Source: Brevirhabdus pacifica
GTDB taxonomy: Bacteria; Pseudomonadota; Alphaproteobacteria; Rhodobacterales; Rhodobacteraceae
Length of the DNA stretch: 64,000 nt
Assembly: GCF_002797755.1 (NCBI RefSeq)
Contig: NZ_PGFI01000012.1
Location: 1-64,000 of the forward strand
Direction: 5' to 3'
Shown here: positions 15,986 to 25,444 of the stretch, piece by piece
How the letters are laid out: each line of letters opens with the position of its first letter
How positions within the stretch are numbered: the first letter of the stretch is position 1
The notes under the pieces: model-generated
The model's database searches: none
Told to the model about the DNA's origin: nothing
The model's input: the letters and a program-made list of their open reading frames with translations, nothing else
Translations under genes and position numbers: made by a program

Positions 15986-17278
15986 ATGCACGACATCCGC
16001 GCCATCCGCGAGAACCCGGACGCTTTCGACGCCGCCCTCTCCCGCCTGGGGCTGACCAACCCCTCGGCCGAGATCCTGCAGATCGACGCCGCCCGCCGCG
16101 AGGCCATCGCCCAGGCCGAGGAGGCGCAGGCCGCGCGCAACGCGGCCTCCAAGGAGGTCGGCGCCGCCAAGGCAAGCGGCAACGAGGACGAGTTCAACCG
16201 CCTGCGCGCGCTGGTAGCCGAGAAAAAGCAGCAGATTGCCGATCTGGAAGAAAAGGCCCGCGAGGGCGACGCCAAGCTGCGCGATCTTCTGATGCGCCTG
16301 CCCAACCTGCCCCTCGACGAAGTGCCCGACGGCACCGACGAGGAGGACAACGTCGAGCTGCACCGCCGCGGCACGCCCCCCGCCTTCGACTTCAAGCCGC
16401 TGGAGCATTACCAGATCCCCGCCGCCGTGCCGGGACTGGACTTCGAGAGCGCCGCGCGGCTTTCGGGATCGCGCTTCGTGGTGCTGCGCGGGGCGATGGC
16501 GCGGGTGCACCGGGCGCTGGCGCAATTCATGCTGGACGTACATGCCACCGAAAACGGCCTGGAAGAGACCTGGACCCCCGTGCTCGTGCGCGAAGAGATG
16601 ATGTATGGCACCGGCCAGCTGCCCAAGTTCGGCGAAGACAGCTACCAGACCACCAATGGCTGGTGGCTGGTGCCCACCGCCGAGGTGACGCTGACCAACA
16701 CCGTCAACGGCCAGACCGTGGACGAATCCGCCCTGCCCCTGCGCCTTTGCGCCCACACTCAGTGCTTCCGCTCGGAAGCGGGCAGCGCCGGGCGCGACAC
16801 CTCGGGGATGCTGCGCCAGCATCAGTTCGAGAAGGTCGAGATGGTCTCGATCACCCATCCCGACACATCCCGCGACGAGCTGGACCGCATGACCCGCTGC
16901 GCCGAGGATATCCTGGACCGGCTGGGCCTGGCCTATCGCACGGTGGTCCTGTGCACCGGCGACATGGGGTTCGGCGCCCGCCGCACCCACGACATCGAGG
17001 TCTGGCTGCCCGGTCAGGACACCTACCGCGAGATCAGCTCGATCTCGCTGGTGGGGGATTTCCAGGCCCGGCGCATGAATGCCCGCTTCCGCCCCGAGGG
17101 CGGCGGCAAGCCCGAGTTCCTGCACACGCTGAACGGCTCGGGCCTGGCGGTGGGCCGGACGCTGATCGCCGTGCTCGAGAACGGCCAGCAGGAAGACGGC
17201 TCTGTCCTGCTGCCCGAGGTTCTGCACCCCTACCTGCGGGGCGCCACCCGCGTCACCCCCGAGGGCGCGTTGACCTGA
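15986..17278 (+). CDS. serS: Serine--tRNA ligase
   Basis: 430 residues from ATG 15986. The N-terminal long coiled-coil arm that contacts tRNA-Ser is visible (about residues 27-105, [19 protein letters not shown] onwards), followed by the class II catalytic core with motif 2 ([17 protein letters not shown], then HQFEKVEMV) and motif 3 ([17 protein letters not shown]). Length and motifs are normal. It stands after the fasciclin terminator, with the next gene 32 nt downstream. Confidence 0.97.
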   Translation: MHDIRAIRENPDAFDAALSRLGLTNPSAEILQIDAARREAIAQAEEAQAARNAASKEVGAAKASGNEDEFNRLRALVAEKKQQIADLEEKAREGDAKLRDLLMRLPNLPLDEVPDGTDEEDNVELHRRGTPPAFDFKPLEHYQIPAAVPGLDFESAARLSGSRFVVLRGAMARVHRALAQFMLDVHATENGLEETWTPVLVREEMMYGTGQLPKFGEDSYQTTNGWWLVPTAEVTLTNTVNGQTVDESALPLRLCAHTQCFRSEAGSAGRDTSGMLRQHQFEKVEMVSITHPDTSRDELDRMTRCAEDILDRLGLAYRTVVLCTGDMGFGARRTHDIEVWLPGQDTYREISSISLVGDFQARRMNARFRPEGGGKPEFLHTLNGSGLAVGRTLIAVLENGQQEDGSVLLPEVLHPYLRGATRVTPEGALT

Positions 17279-17310
17279 CAAGCGCCCCACGTTCAGGAAA
17301 GGCTTTCGCC

Positions 17311-18039
17311 ATGACCGCGCGATCCCGCAAAGGGCTGCTGGCCACCGTCACGCTGATCGCGACCCTGGCCTTCGTGGCGGCGCCGTTCCTGACGCCGGGT
17401 TTCGGCGGGTTCGATCCCGATCTCTACCCTGTGCCGCAGGTTGACCCGCCGGTGCAGCCTGCCGGCTGGGCCTTCTCGATCTGGGGCGTGATCTACCTGT
17501 GGCTGCTGGTCTCGGCCGGGTTCGGCTGGTGGCGGCGCGGGGGCGACGCGCGCTGGAACGCGGCACGCCCGGCGCTTGCGCTGTCGCTGGGCCTGGGCAG
17601 CGCATGGCTGGTCGTGGCGCTGCAAAGCCCGTTGTGGGCGACGGTGCTGATCTGGTTGATGCTGGCGGCGGCGCTGGTGGCCCTCTGGCGCACCCCGCTC
17701 AAGGACAGGATCTGGCTGCGCGGGCCGGTGGCGCTTTATGCCGGCTGGCTGTCGGCGGCGAGCCTGGTATCGCTGGGCCTTCTGGGCGCGGGATACGGCG
17801 TGGCCCCCGACCTACTGGGCGAACGGGGCTGGGCCGCGCTGGTCATCCTGGCCGCGATCGTGCTGGGCGGCGCGGTCCAGGCAAGGCTGTCCCGGGCGCC
17901 CTTCTACGGGCTGGGGATTGCATGGGCGCTGATCGGGATCACCGCGCAGAACCTGGGCGATGCACCCATCCTGGCGGGGCTGGCCGCAATCGGCGCGGCG
18001 ATCCTGCTGCTTCTGGCCGCGCGCTCCGCCCGGGGCTGA
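17311..18039 (+). CDS. Trp-rich multi-pass membrane protein, TspO/MBR-like
   Basis: 242 residues from ATG 17311, with AGGAAAGG upstream. About seven hydrophobic segments. The stretch PAGWAFSIWGVIYLWLL and the many Trp residues recall tryptophan-rich sensory (TspO/MBR) proteins, but the protein is longer than the roughly 160-residue classical TspO and probably belongs to an extended relative. Ligand and role cannot be told; classical TspO binds porphyrins. It lies 32 nt after serS and is probably read from the same transcript. Confidence 0.6.
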   Translation: MTARSRKGLLATVTLIATLAFVAAPFLTPGFGGFDPDLYPVPQVDPPVQPAGWAFSIWGVIYLWLLVSAGFGWWRRGGDARWNAARPALALSLGLGSAWLVVALQSPLWATVLIWLMLAAALVALWRTPLKDRIWLRGPVALYAGWLSAASLVSLGLLGAGYGVAPDLLGERGWAALVILAAIVLGGAVQARLSRAPFYGLGIAWALIGITAQNLGDAPILAGLAAIGAAILLLLAARSARG

Positions 18040-18132
18040 GCAGCCCGCGGCCTGAACGGCGCCCGCGGCGCGCCTTGTCACATGACACCCGACGATCGGG
18101 TACTAGGGACGCACCCGGCCCCCGGCAGGGGC

Positions 18133-18528
18133 CTAGCTCGCCTGGCGCTCCTCGACCTGCTCGGCCAGCGCCTCGGCGCGGGCCGCAAGCTCGGCCAGGC
18201 TGTCCTTGACCGAACCCGGGATGACCGGAACCTCGATCCGCTCGGGCTCGGGCGCGGGGGCCGATTCCAGCGCCGCGATGCGGGCGCGGGCCTCGTCCAA
18301 CTCGGCGCGGGCGCGTTGCAGGTCCTCGTTCAGGCCGGCGGTCTTGTCGGCCAGCATCAGACCCGTCATCAACAGCATCCGCGCCTCGGGCAGGCGCCCG
18401 ATCTGGCCCAGAAGGGCCTGGGCCTCTGCATCCAGCAGGGCGGCAGCGGCCTGGAGGTAATGCTCTTCCCCCTCCTGGCAGGCGACCTCGAATACCCGGC
18501 CACCGATCTCGATCGCGACTTCGGCCAT
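18133..18528 (-). CDS. zapA: Cell division protein ZapA
   Basis: 131 residues. N-terminal ZapA domain (VAIEIGGRVFEVACQEGEE, then LDAEAQALLGQIGRLPEARMLLMTGLMLAD) is followed by a coiled-coil (about 68-95) and a charged tail. ZapA cross-links FtsZ filaments at the division ring. It begins 1 nt after the stop of the coiled-coil gene upstream, so the two are co-expressed. Confidence 0.9.
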   Translation of the reverse strand: MAEVAIEIGGRVFEVACQEGEEHYLQAAAALLDAEAQALLGQIGRLPEARMLLMTGLMLADKTAGLNEDLQRARAELDEARARIAALESAPAPEPERIEVPVIPGSVKDSLAELAARAEALAEQVEERQAS

Positions 18529-18529
18529 G

Positions 18530-18997
18530 TCAGCCCTCCTCCAGCAGCGGTTTCATCTCGGTCAGGATCGCGTCCATCTCGGCCATCTCGGCGTCACGGG
18601 TGGCGCGCAGCGCATCAAGCTCGGTCATCATGGCGACGTTGATGAGATGCGGATCCCCGACCAGGGCGCCATTCTGCTCGCGCAGTTTCTGATTGTTCTC
18701 GCGCAGGCGGGCGTTGGCACCGCGCAGCCGGTGGCAGGTGATCTCGACATCTTCAAGCTGACGCTGGAGGCGCATGACCTCCTGCTCCATCTCGTCCTGG
18801 GCGCTCTTGTGCCGGTCGTTGACGGTTTTCAGCCGCTCTTCAAGCTGGGCGGCGGTTGCCCGCTCATCCTCGAGCGCCTGGCGCAATTCGGCCTCCGCCG
18901 CAGCGGCACCGCCGCTTGCGCCCAGACCGTCCAGGCCCTGGCCGATACGGTCCAAGGCCTCGCTCAGACGTCGTTCAAGATCGCCGATGTCACCCAT
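18530..18997 (-). CDS. Coiled-coil protein paired with ZapA
   Basis: 155 residues from ATG 18997. Most of the protein is a predicted coiled coil (about 45-125), with repeated Glu/Leu/Arg heptads such as LEERLKTVNDRHKSAQDEM and GANARLRENNQKLREQNGAL. No signal peptide or membrane helix. The C terminus carries ATRDAEMAEMDAILTEMKPL. The tight pairing with zapA and the divergent transketolase suggest a division-linked role, for instance a ZapB-like spacer, but I do not recognise a named family. Confidence 0.75.
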   Translation of the reverse strand: MGDIGDLERRLSEALDRIGQGLDGLGASGGAAAAEAELRQALEDERATAAQLEERLKTVNDRHKSAQDEMEQEVMRLQRQLEDVEITCHRLRGANARLRENNQKLREQNGALVGDPHLINVAMMTELDALRATRDAEMAEMDAILTEMKPLLEEG

Positions 18998-19243
18998 CTG
19001 CTGCCCCCTATCTGCTGTCCGCGCGGCCCCGGTCGGCGGGACCCCGCCGTGATTCGCGCCGAATCGGCCGCCGGTGTCGTCGCGGATTCTATCCAATGCA
19101 ATCAGCAATTGCGCCCCCATTTCAACCGGCAAGCCGACGGACCTCGGGTAGCGGGCGAAGCGGCCGGGCAAAGCTTGCACTTCGCACCGGGGCTGCTATC
19201 ACCCGGCGCAACGCCCTCTGACCCCCTATAAAGGACGCGAGCC

Positions 19244-21262
19244 TTGGATATTGCCGATCTGCGCAAGACGCATCCCGACCACTGGAACAAAGCAGCCGCG
19301 ATCCGCGCCCTGACGCTGGACGCCGTGAAAGAGGCCAACTCGGGCCACTCCGGCATGCCCATGGGCATGGCGGATGTCGCAACGGTCCTTTACGAGAAGC
19401 ACCTCAAGTTCGACGCCAAGAACCCGACCTGGCCCGACCGCGACCGGTTCATCCTGTCGGCCGGCCACGGCTCGATGCTGATCTACAGCCTGCTCTACCT
19501 GACCGGCGATGCAGAGATCACGCTGGACCAGATCCGCAACTTCCGCCAGTGGGGCGCCAAGACCGCCGGCCACCCCGAGAACTTCCTGGTCACCGCGATC
19601 GAGACCACCACCGGCCCGCTGGGTCAGGGCATCGCCAACGCCGTGGGTTTCGCGCTGGCCGAAGAGGTGCTTCGCGCCCGCTGGGGCAAGAAGATCGTCG
19701 ATCACCACACCTATGTCATCGCCGGCGACGGCTGCCTAATGGAGGGCGTCAGCCAGGAGGCCATCGCCCTGGCCGGCCGCCAGAAGCTGTCGAAGCTGAT
19801 CGTCATGTGGGACAACAACGGCATCACCATCGACGGCAAGGTCGCACTGTCGGACATCACCGACCAGCAGGCGCGGTTCAAAGCCTCGGGCTGGTCCGTA
19901 TTCGAATGCGACGGGCATGACCCCGAGGATATCGACCGCGCCATCACCGCCGCCAAGGCCGCCGACACGCCCTCGATGATCGACTGCCGCACCCATATCG
20001 CGCTGGGTTCCTCGGCGCAGGATACCTCAAAGGGTCACGGCGCGCTGACCGACGACCAGCTGATCGCCGACGCCAAGGAGGCGTATGGCTGGCCCTACGG
20101 ACCGTTCGAGGTTCCGGGCGACGTGAAATCCCAGTGGGAAGCCATCGGCAGCCGCGGCGCCGAGGCCCGCGCCGACTGGCAGCAGCGCTTCGAGAAGCTG
20201 TCGGCCAGCAAGCAGGGCGAGTTCGAGCGCATGATGTCGGGCGACACGCCCAAGCGCCTGGCCTCGACCATCAAGGCGCTGAAGAAGCAGATGAGCGAGA
20301 CCGCCCCCAAGGTCGCCACCCGCAAAAGCTCGGAGATGGTCCTGGAGGTCATCAACCCGATCATGCCCGAGACTTTCGGCGGCTCGGCCGACCTGACTGG
20401 TTCCAACAACACGCTGACCGGCGATCTGGGCGTTCACGACATCGACAACCGCGCCGGGCGCTACCTTTACTACGGTATCCGCGAACATGGCATGTCCTCG
20501 GCGATGAACGGCATGGCGCTGCACGGGGGCGTGCGTCCCTACGGCGGCACCTTCATGACCTTCGCCGATTATGCCCGCCCGGCAATGCGCCTGTCGGCGC
20601 TGATGCGCCAGCCGGTGACCTATGTGATGACCCACGATTCCATCGGCCTGGGCGAGGATGGCCCCACCCACCAGCCGGTGGAGCACTTGGCGATGCTGCG
20701 GGCCACGCCCAACATGAACGTCTTCCGCCCCGCCGACACGATCGAGACGGCCGAGGCCTGGGAACTGGCCCTGACCTCCAAGTCGACCCCGGCGGTCATG
20801 GCGCTGTCGCGTCAGGGCCTTCCGACCGTCCGCAAGGAGCACAAGACCAAGAACCTTACGGCCCAGGGCGCCTATGTCCTGGCCGATGCCGAAGGCAAGC
20901 GCATGGCGATCCTGATGGCCACCGGGTCCGAGGTCAGCGTCGCCCTCGAGGCGCGCGAGATGCTGCATGCCGAGGGCATCGGCACCCGCGTCGTCTCGAT
21001 GCCGTGCTGGGAGCTTTTCGCCCAGCAGGACGAAAGCTATCGCAAGCGGGTCCTGCCCGCCGGTCCCGTCCGCGTCGCGGTCGAGGCCGGGGTGCGCTTC
21101 GGCTGGGATCAGTGGCTCTCGGGTGAGCGCGGTCGCGCCAACAAATCGGCCTTCGTCGGGATGGAGGGCTTTGGCGCCTCGGCCCCGGCCGAGACCCTGT
21201 TCGAGAAGTTCGGGATCACCGCCGAGGCTGTGGCCGACTCCGTGAAAGCCCTTCTGAGCTGA
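19244..21262 (+). CDS. tkt: Transketolase
   Basis: 672 residues beginning at TTG 19244, with AAAGGA 8 nt upstream; no in-frame ATG gives a complete N terminus. Thiamine diphosphate domain motifs [15 protein letters not shown] and [13 protein letters not shown], the central pyrimidine domain with [13 protein letters not shown], and the C-terminal domain are all present. It moves two-carbon units in the pentose phosphate pathway (and the Calvin cycle if present). It is divergent from the zapA pair and faces the gap gene in the same direction, with DoxX inserted in reverse. Confidence 0.96.
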   Translation: MDIADLRKTHPDHWNKAAAIRALTLDAVKEANSGHSGMPMGMADVATVLYEKHLKFDAKNPTWPDRDRFILSAGHGSMLIYSLLYLTGDAEITLDQIRNFRQWGAKTAGHPENFLVTAIETTTGPLGQGIANAVGFALAEEVLRARWGKKIVDHHTYVIAGDGCLMEGVSQEAIALAGRQKLSKLIVMWDNNGITIDGKVALSDITDQQARFKASGWSVFECDGHDPEDIDRAITAAKAADTPSMIDCRTHIALGSSAQDTSKGHGALTDDQLIADAKEAYGWPYGPFEVPGDVKSQWEAIGSRGAEARADWQQRFEKLSASKQGEFERMMSGDTPKRLASTIKALKKQMSETAPKVATRKSSEMVLEVINPIMPETFGGSADLTGSNNTLTGDLGVHDIDNRAGRYLYYGIREHGMSSAMNGMALHGGVRPYGGTFMTFADYARPAMRLSALMRQPVTYVMTHDSIGLGEDGPTHQPVEHLAMLRATPNMNVFRPADTIETAEAWELALTSKSTPAVMALSRQGLPTVRKEHKTKNLTAQGAYVLADAEGKRMAILMATGSEVSVALEAREMLHAEGIGTRVVSMPCWELFAQQDESYRKRVLPAGPVRVAVEAGVRFGWDQWLSGERGRANKSAFVGMEGFGASAPAETLFEKFGITAEAVADSVKALLS

Positions 21263-21269
21263 TCACTTC

Positions 21270-21300
21270 GGCGCCCGGCCCACGCGTGGGGTCGGGCGCC
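21270..21300. terminator. Terminator-like hairpin between tkt and doxX
   Basis: A 12-bp stem with one G-T wobble (GGCGCCCGGCCC/GGGTCGGGCGCC) and a 7-nt loop starts 8 nt after the tkt stop, in the gap between convergent genes. It has no T-run on this strand and could serve both genes. Confidence 0.55.
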
Positions 21301-21331
21301 CCCCCCCTGCCCGCCCATGGGCGAAGCGGCC

Positions 21332-21772
21332 CTACCGGCCCGGCCTTGCCCGGGCATCCAGGGCGAAGCGGCCCCCGCCATGGGCGTAAAGCGCCAGAAG
21401 CCCGCCCGCGATCGCCCAGTTCTTCACGAAGATCGTCATCTGCCAGGGATCCTCGGGCTTGAGATGGAAAATGCTGGTCGCCGCGCAATAGGCCGCCAGC
21501 AGCAGCGCCACCACCCGCACCCGCCAGCCCACGACCAGCGCAAGCCCCGTCACCAGGTTGAACGCCGTCGCCGGCCAGACCAGTGATTCCGGCAAGCCCC
21601 GCTCCGCCAGCAACAGCATGGCAGGCCCCGGGTCGCCCGTCTTCTGCAGGGCACCCCCCAGAAACAGCAGGCCCAGAAGGATCCGCCCCAACAGGACGGC
21701 CGCATCCGCGTAAGCGGCGCGTGGACCGGGCGTGGTCGCCTCCGGGCGGGAGAATGTCGCAGGATTTCCCAT
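21332..21772 (-). CDS. DoxX-family membrane protein
   Basis: 146 residues with four predicted membrane helices. Family features include LLGRILLGLLFLGGALQK near the N terminus and the Trp/Phe-containing segment FVKNWAIAGGLLAL in the last helix. DoxX proteins are associated with quinone or thiosulfate metabolism and with redox stress, but this member is not further assignable. It is convergent with tkt and divergent from gap. Confidence 0.85.
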   Translation of the reverse strand: MGNPATFSRPEATTPGPRAAYADAAVLLGRILLGLLFLGGALQKTGDPGPAMLLLAERGLPESLVWPATAFNLVTGLALVVGWRVRVVALLLAAYCAATSIFHLKPEDPWQMTIFVKNWAIAGGLLALYAHGGGRFALDARARPGR

Positions 21773-21954
21773 GGTAAGCCCTTTCGGCTTGTGTCAGAAG
21801 GCCCGGGCAACGGGCGCGGTGGCCCTTCTAACATCCAGCGGCCCCGCCGGCGATGGCGATCGCCGCGATCCGGTCGCGGACGCCGCCCCCCCACGTGAGG
21901 GGAGACCTGGCGCCCGGACCACCCTTCAACATTGACGCAAACCCGAACAGACGG

Positions 21955-21968
21955 TGTTTGCGCTAACC
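21955..21968. promoter_or_regulatory. LacI-type operator 1 before gap
   Basis: TGTTTGCGCTAACC matches 12 of 14 positions of the LacI-family palindrome TGTTAGCGCTAACA, with the central CG conserved. It lies 138 bp before the gap start. A CceR-like central-carbon regulator (LacI family, known from R. sphaeroides) is a plausible binder; that is inference from the motif and target gene. Confidence 0.6.
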
Positions 21969-21984
21969 TGCGACCTGCTGCATC

Positions 21985-21998
21985 GGTTAACGCTAACA
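21985..21998. promoter_or_regulatory. LacI-type operator 2 before gap
   Basis: GGTTAACGCTAACA matches 12 of 14 positions of the same palindrome. Its centre is exactly 30 bp from that of operator 1, close to three helical turns, so two dimers could bind the same face of the DNA. Confidence 0.6.
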
Positions 21999-22092
21999 CA
22001 CTGAGTTTCGGTCTCTTTCGGCTTGGGGCAATGGGATTCGGCTGCTAGATGGTCTGCAACCTTCGGACATACCTGCCTAGGAGTGCCATTTC

Positions 22093-23097
22093 ATGACGAC
22101 CACTATCGGTATCAACGGGTTCGGCCGCATCGGCCGCTGCACCCTGGCCCACATCGCCGAGTCGGCCCGCAACGACGTGCAAGTCGTGAAGATCAACGCC
22201 ACCGGCCCTGTCGAGACCAACGCCCACCTGCTGAAATACGACAGCGTTCACGGGCGCTTCGGCGGCGAGGTCCGGGTCAGCGGCAACACGATGGATCTGG
22301 GCCGCGGTCCGATGGAAATGTTCTCGACCTACGACCCGAACGAACTGGACTGGTCGGGTTGTGACATCGTTCTGGAATGCACCGGCAAGTTCAACGACGG
22401 CAAGAAATCGGCCGTCCATCTGGACCGGGGCGCCAAGGCGGTGCTGATCTCGGCCCCGGCAACGAACGTGGACCGCACCGTCGTCTACGGCGTCAACCAC
22501 CGTGAGATGCAGCCCGGCGAGCGGATGATCTCGAACGGGTCCTGCACCACCAACTGTCTGGCCCCGCTGGCCAAGGTCCTGCACGAGGGCATCGGCATCG
22601 AGAACGGCCTGATGACCACGATCCACAGCTATACCGGCGACCAGCCCACCCTGGACCGCCGCCATGCCGACCTTTACCGCGCCCGCGCCGCCGCCCTTGC
22701 GATGATCCCCACCTCGACCGGCGCCGCCAAGGCACTGGGCGAGGTGCTGCCCGACCTCAAGGGCAAGCTGGACGGCACCGCCATCCGGGTCCCCACCCCC
22801 AATGTCTCGGCCGTGGACCTGACCTTCAACGCCAAGCGCGATGTCACCGTCGAAGAGGTCAACGCCCTGATGCAGGAGGCCGCCGCCGGCCACATGGGCG
22901 CGGTGCTGGCCTATGACGCAGAGCCGAAGGTCTCGATCGACTTCAACCACACCAGCCACTCGTCGATCTTCGCCCCCGACCAGACCAAGGTTCTGGGTGG
23001 CCGGCTGGTACGTGTTCTGGCATGGTACGACAACGAATGGGCCTTCTCGTGCCGCATGGCGGATACCGCCGCGGCGATGGGCCGGCTGCTGAACTGA
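22093..23097 (+). CDS. gap: Glyceraldehyde-3-phosphate dehydrogenase, probably NADP(H)-accepting
   Basis: 334 residues. N-terminal nucleotide-binding GINGFGRIGR, catalytic Cys151 in SNGSCTTNCLAP, His in MTTIHSYTGDQ, and C-terminal WYDNEWAFSCRMADT are all intact. The position after the second beta strand, usually Asp in NAD-specific GapA (INDxx), reads KINATGP (Ala36). The same Asp-to-Ala change occurs in GapB-type enzymes that prefer NADP, so a gluconeogenic or dual-cofactor role is likely. Two LacI-type operators lie upstream and a 47-codon membrane protein gene directly downstream. Confidence 0.95.
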   Translation: MTTTIGINGFGRIGRCTLAHIAESARNDVQVVKINATGPVETNAHLLKYDSVHGRFGGEVRVSGNTMDLGRGPMEMFSTYDPNELDWSGCDIVLECTGKFNDGKKSAVHLDRGAKAVLISAPATNVDRTVVYGVNHREMQPGERMISNGSCTTNCLAPLAKVLHEGIGIENGLMTTIHSYTGDQPTLDRRHADLYRARAAALAMIPTSTGAAKALGEVLPDLKGKLDGTAIRVPTPNVSAVDLTFNAKRDVTVEEVNALMQEAAAGHMGAVLAYDAEPKVSIDFNHTSHSSIFAPDQTKVLGGRLVRVLAWYDNEWAFSCRMADTAAAMGRLLN

Positions 23098-23137
23098 TCC
23101 CCCGGCCCGGGCGGAGAAACGACGGAAGACCAACCGC

Positions 23138-23281
23138 ATGACGAATACCATCGCGATCGTGCTGGGTGTCCTGCTGGTCGGGCTGATCGCCGCGGATCTT
23201 CTGATCTACGAATGGGGCGCCGTCCTGTTCCTTGCCCGCAAGGCCGCCGCCCTGTCCGAATGGCTGGCCTTCTGGCGCTAA
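23138..23281 (+). CDS. 47-aa single-span membrane protein downstream of gap
   Basis: Small frame from ATG 23138 to TAA 23281. The N-terminal helix (IAIVLGVLLVGLIAADLLIY, residues 5-24) is followed by an aromatic amphipathic tail with EWGAVLFLARKAA and EWLAFWR. It starts 40 nt after gap and ends 20 nt before a strong terminator, so it is probably the last gene of the gap transcript. The ribosome site is weak (GGAAGA). Function unknown. A chance frame is possible, but the composition and placement favour a real small gene. Confidence 0.65.
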   Translation: MTNTIAIVLGVLLVGLIAADLLIYEWGAVLFLARKAAALSEWLAFWR

Positions 23282-23301
23282 GCTGCGACGGAAATGAATG
23301 A

Positions 23302-23336
23302 AAAACGCCTCCCGGACCGGATCCGGGAGGCGTTTT
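23302..23336. terminator. Bidirectional terminator between the gap unit and ldt
   Basis: A 15-bp perfect stem (left arm AAAACGCCTCCCGGA) with loop CCGGA gives a T-run on the plus strand and, read leftward, on the minus strand as well. It lies between convergent genes and can stop transcription from both sides. Confidence 0.93.
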
Positions 23337-23360
23337 CTTTTCGCGAATGGCGGGCAGCGA

Positions 23361-24734
23361 TCAGTCGAGGAAGGTCACCGTGGTGCCTTCACGCACCATT
23401 TTCGACAGCTCCTCGGCGTCCCAGTTGGTCAGGCGCACGCAGCCGTTGCTGGCGTTGGCGAAAAGCCGGCTGGGGGTCGAGGTGCCGTGGATGCCGTAGG
23501 TCGGCTTCGACAGGTCGATCCAGGTGGAGCCGACGGGGCCGTTGGGACCGGGCGGCAGGATCAGCACTTCCTTGTTGTCGCCTTGGGTGAAGTTGATCTT
23601 CGGGTTGTAGGTATAGGTCGGCTCGGGCGCGACAGCGGTCACCGTGTGGGTGCCCGACGGCGACGGGGTCGAGGCCGAGCCGATGGTGACCGGATAGTTG
23701 GTGATCATGCGGCCGGCCTCGTCGAAGGCGCGCAGGCGGCGGGTTTTCTTGTCCAGCTCGATCCGCGCCACGGTGCTTTTCTGGTTCTGGCCCGGCTCGA
23801 CGATGTTCAGGGTTTCGCCGGCGACGAAACGGGCGCCGGGGTTGAACCGCTTGAGAAAGCCCTCATCCATGTGGAACCGCTCGGCCAGGCGCTCGGAGAC
23901 GCTGGTGAAGCCGATCTGGTCCAGCTTGGCCAGTTCCGCGTAATCGGTGGGAAGCGGCGCGCTCAGCCCTTCGGTGTCGGCTTGGGTGATGGTGTAGGTC
24001 GAGGTGATGCTGCCGGCAACATCGCCGCCCAGGGCGCGCCAGACTTCGGGGTCCATGCGCCCGTCCACGGGCAGGCCCTGCTGCTCTTCAAAGGCCATCA
24101 GCGCGCTTTCGGTCATGCCGCCCTTGACCCCGTCGACGACGCCGGGGGAGATCCCGGCGCGGTCCAGCAGCACCTGAACCTTGACGCCGAGGGGGCTGGC
24201 TCCATCGGGCAACGGGCCACCCTCGTAGCCGGCCGCCTCGATCGCGGCGGGGGTGATCTTGCCGCCAGATGCGCGGGCCTTGGGACGGCTGTCCACGGTG
24301 GCATTGGCGTTGGCATTGGCATTGGTATTGGCGCTGGCGGCGGGTGCCTCGGTCACGGGCTGCGCAGGCTCGGGCTGCTCGATCACCGGCTGCTCGGTTA
24401 CGGGCTCCTGGGTGATCGTGGGCTCGGGCGCGGGCGTGGTGGTCGTGATGGTCGTGCCGCTCTCGGCGCCATAGCCACCCTCGGGCAGCGGGGCCTCGAT
24501 GATGACCGGACCTTCTCCTGCGGCGGGATCGGAGATCACGGGAAACTGGCTGTTGGTGCCCGACCGGATCGTGCCGCGCGGGGCCTGCTGTGCACGCTCG
24601 GCCTGACGGGCCTTGAGTTCGCGCAGGGGGATCAATTGCTCACCCGTGCCTTGCGCCCAGACGGCGCCGGCGATGAGGGAGGCGGGAATTGCGGCCCCGA
24701 GGGCCAGTGAGGCGATCAAGGTGGATCGTGCCAT
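23361..24734 (-). CDS. L,D-transpeptidase with peptidoglycan-binding domain
   Basis: 457 residues. Signal peptide (MARSTLIASLALGAAIPASL region, cleavage near VWAQ), then a low-complexity Pro/Thr/Glu linker with an Asn-Ala run (ANTNANANANA, about 134-144), a peptidoglycan-binding domain (GVKVQVLLDRAGISPGVVDG), a LysM-like or linker segment, and the YkuD catalytic domain with HGTSTPSRLF and SNGCVRLTNWD (active Cys in GC). The enzyme forms 3-3 cross-links or attaches proteins to the wall. It follows coaD on the same strand across a 148-bp gap. Confidence 0.92.
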   Translation of the reverse strand: MARSTLIASLALGAAIPASLIAGAVWAQGTGEQLIPLRELKARQAERAQQAPRGTIRSGTNSQFPVISDPAAGEGPVIIEAPLPEGGYGAESGTTITTTTPAPEPTITQEPVTEQPVIEQPEPAQPVTEAPAASANTNANANANATVDSRPKARASGGKITPAAIEAAGYEGGPLPDGASPLGVKVQVLLDRAGISPGVVDGVKGGMTESALMAFEEQQGLPVDGRMDPEVWRALGGDVAGSITSTYTITQADTEGLSAPLPTDYAELAKLDQIGFTSVSERLAERFHMDEGFLKRFNPGARFVAGETLNIVEPGQNQKSTVARIELDKKTRRLRAFDEAGRMITNYPVTIGSASTPSPSGTHTVTAVAPEPTYTYNPKINFTQGDNKEVLILPPGPNGPVGSTWIDLSKPTYGIHGTSTPSRLFANASNGCVRLTNWDAEELSKMVREGTTVTFLD

Positions 24735-24882
24735 GGTGTGCTGCTTCCTTTGGTCTGCTCAGGAAGGCAACACGGGCCGGAACCCTTGGTTCCCCCGTCA
24801 CGCACGCTTCGCGCGGCTGTGATCGCAGGGAAGCAGTGACGGCCGACCGAACGACTTGGCCATGCCCCTGCCGCCGGGCGGC

Positions 24883-25380
24883 CTAGCCCTGGGCGTAACG
24901 ATCGCGCAGGGCGGTATCCACTGGCTCGGTCACGAATTTCGACACGTCCCCGCCCAGCCGCGCAATCTCCTTGACCAGCTTGGAGGCAATGGCCTGGTGG
25001 CGCGCGTCGGCCATCAGGAAGACCGTCTCGATCGAACTGTCGAGCACCCGGTTCATGCCGACCATCTGGTACTCATATTCGAAATCGGCCACGGCGCGCA
25101 GGCCGCGCACGATGATCTGGGCGCCGACATCGCGGGCACAGTCGATCAGCAGATTCTCGAACGGATGCACGACGATCTCGGTGCCGCTCTCGGCGCTCAG
25201 CTCGGCGCATTCGGCCTCGATCATGGCGACACGCTCTTCCAGGGTGAACATCGGCCCCTTGTCGCGGTTGATCGCGACGCCGATCACAAGGCGGTCGACC
25301 AGCAGCGCCGCGCGGCGAATGATGTCAATATGCCCGAGCGTGATCGGGTCGAAGGTGCCGGGGTAAAGACCGATGCGCAT
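24883..25380 (-). CDS. coaD: Phosphopantetheine adenylyltransferase
   Basis: 165 residues. The nucleotidyltransferase signature GLYPGTFDPITLGHIDII with its HxGH-like motif (TLGH) lies at the N terminus, and IIVRGLRAVADFEYEYQM in the middle. It makes dephospho-CoA from 4'-phosphopantetheine and ATP. Length normal. It lies 64 bp after the CBS gene on the same strand. Confidence 0.97.
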   Translation of the reverse strand: MRIGLYPGTFDPITLGHIDIIRRAALLVDRLVIGVAINRDKGPMFTLEERVAMIEAECAELSAESGTEIVVHPFENLLIDCARDVGAQIIVRGLRAVADFEYEYQMVGMNRVLDSSIETVFLMADARHQAIASKLVKEIARLGGDVSKFVTEPVDTALRDRYAQG

Positions 25381-25444
25381 GGAGCCTCCCTTGGTTGCGG
25401 CGCACGCAACCTTATTGCGCGGCCAAATGCAAGGGTGGCCGGGT

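Larger units (their letters stand above)
21773..22092. other. Divergent intergenic region doxX / gap
   Basis: 320 bp with no credible protein-coding frame. The right half becomes AT-richer and holds two LacI-type palindromes (21955-21968 and 21985-21998), then the presumed gap promoter and leader. A small inverted repeat (AAGCC-N5-GGCTT, 21775-21789) lies next to the doxX start. Confidence 0.6.
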
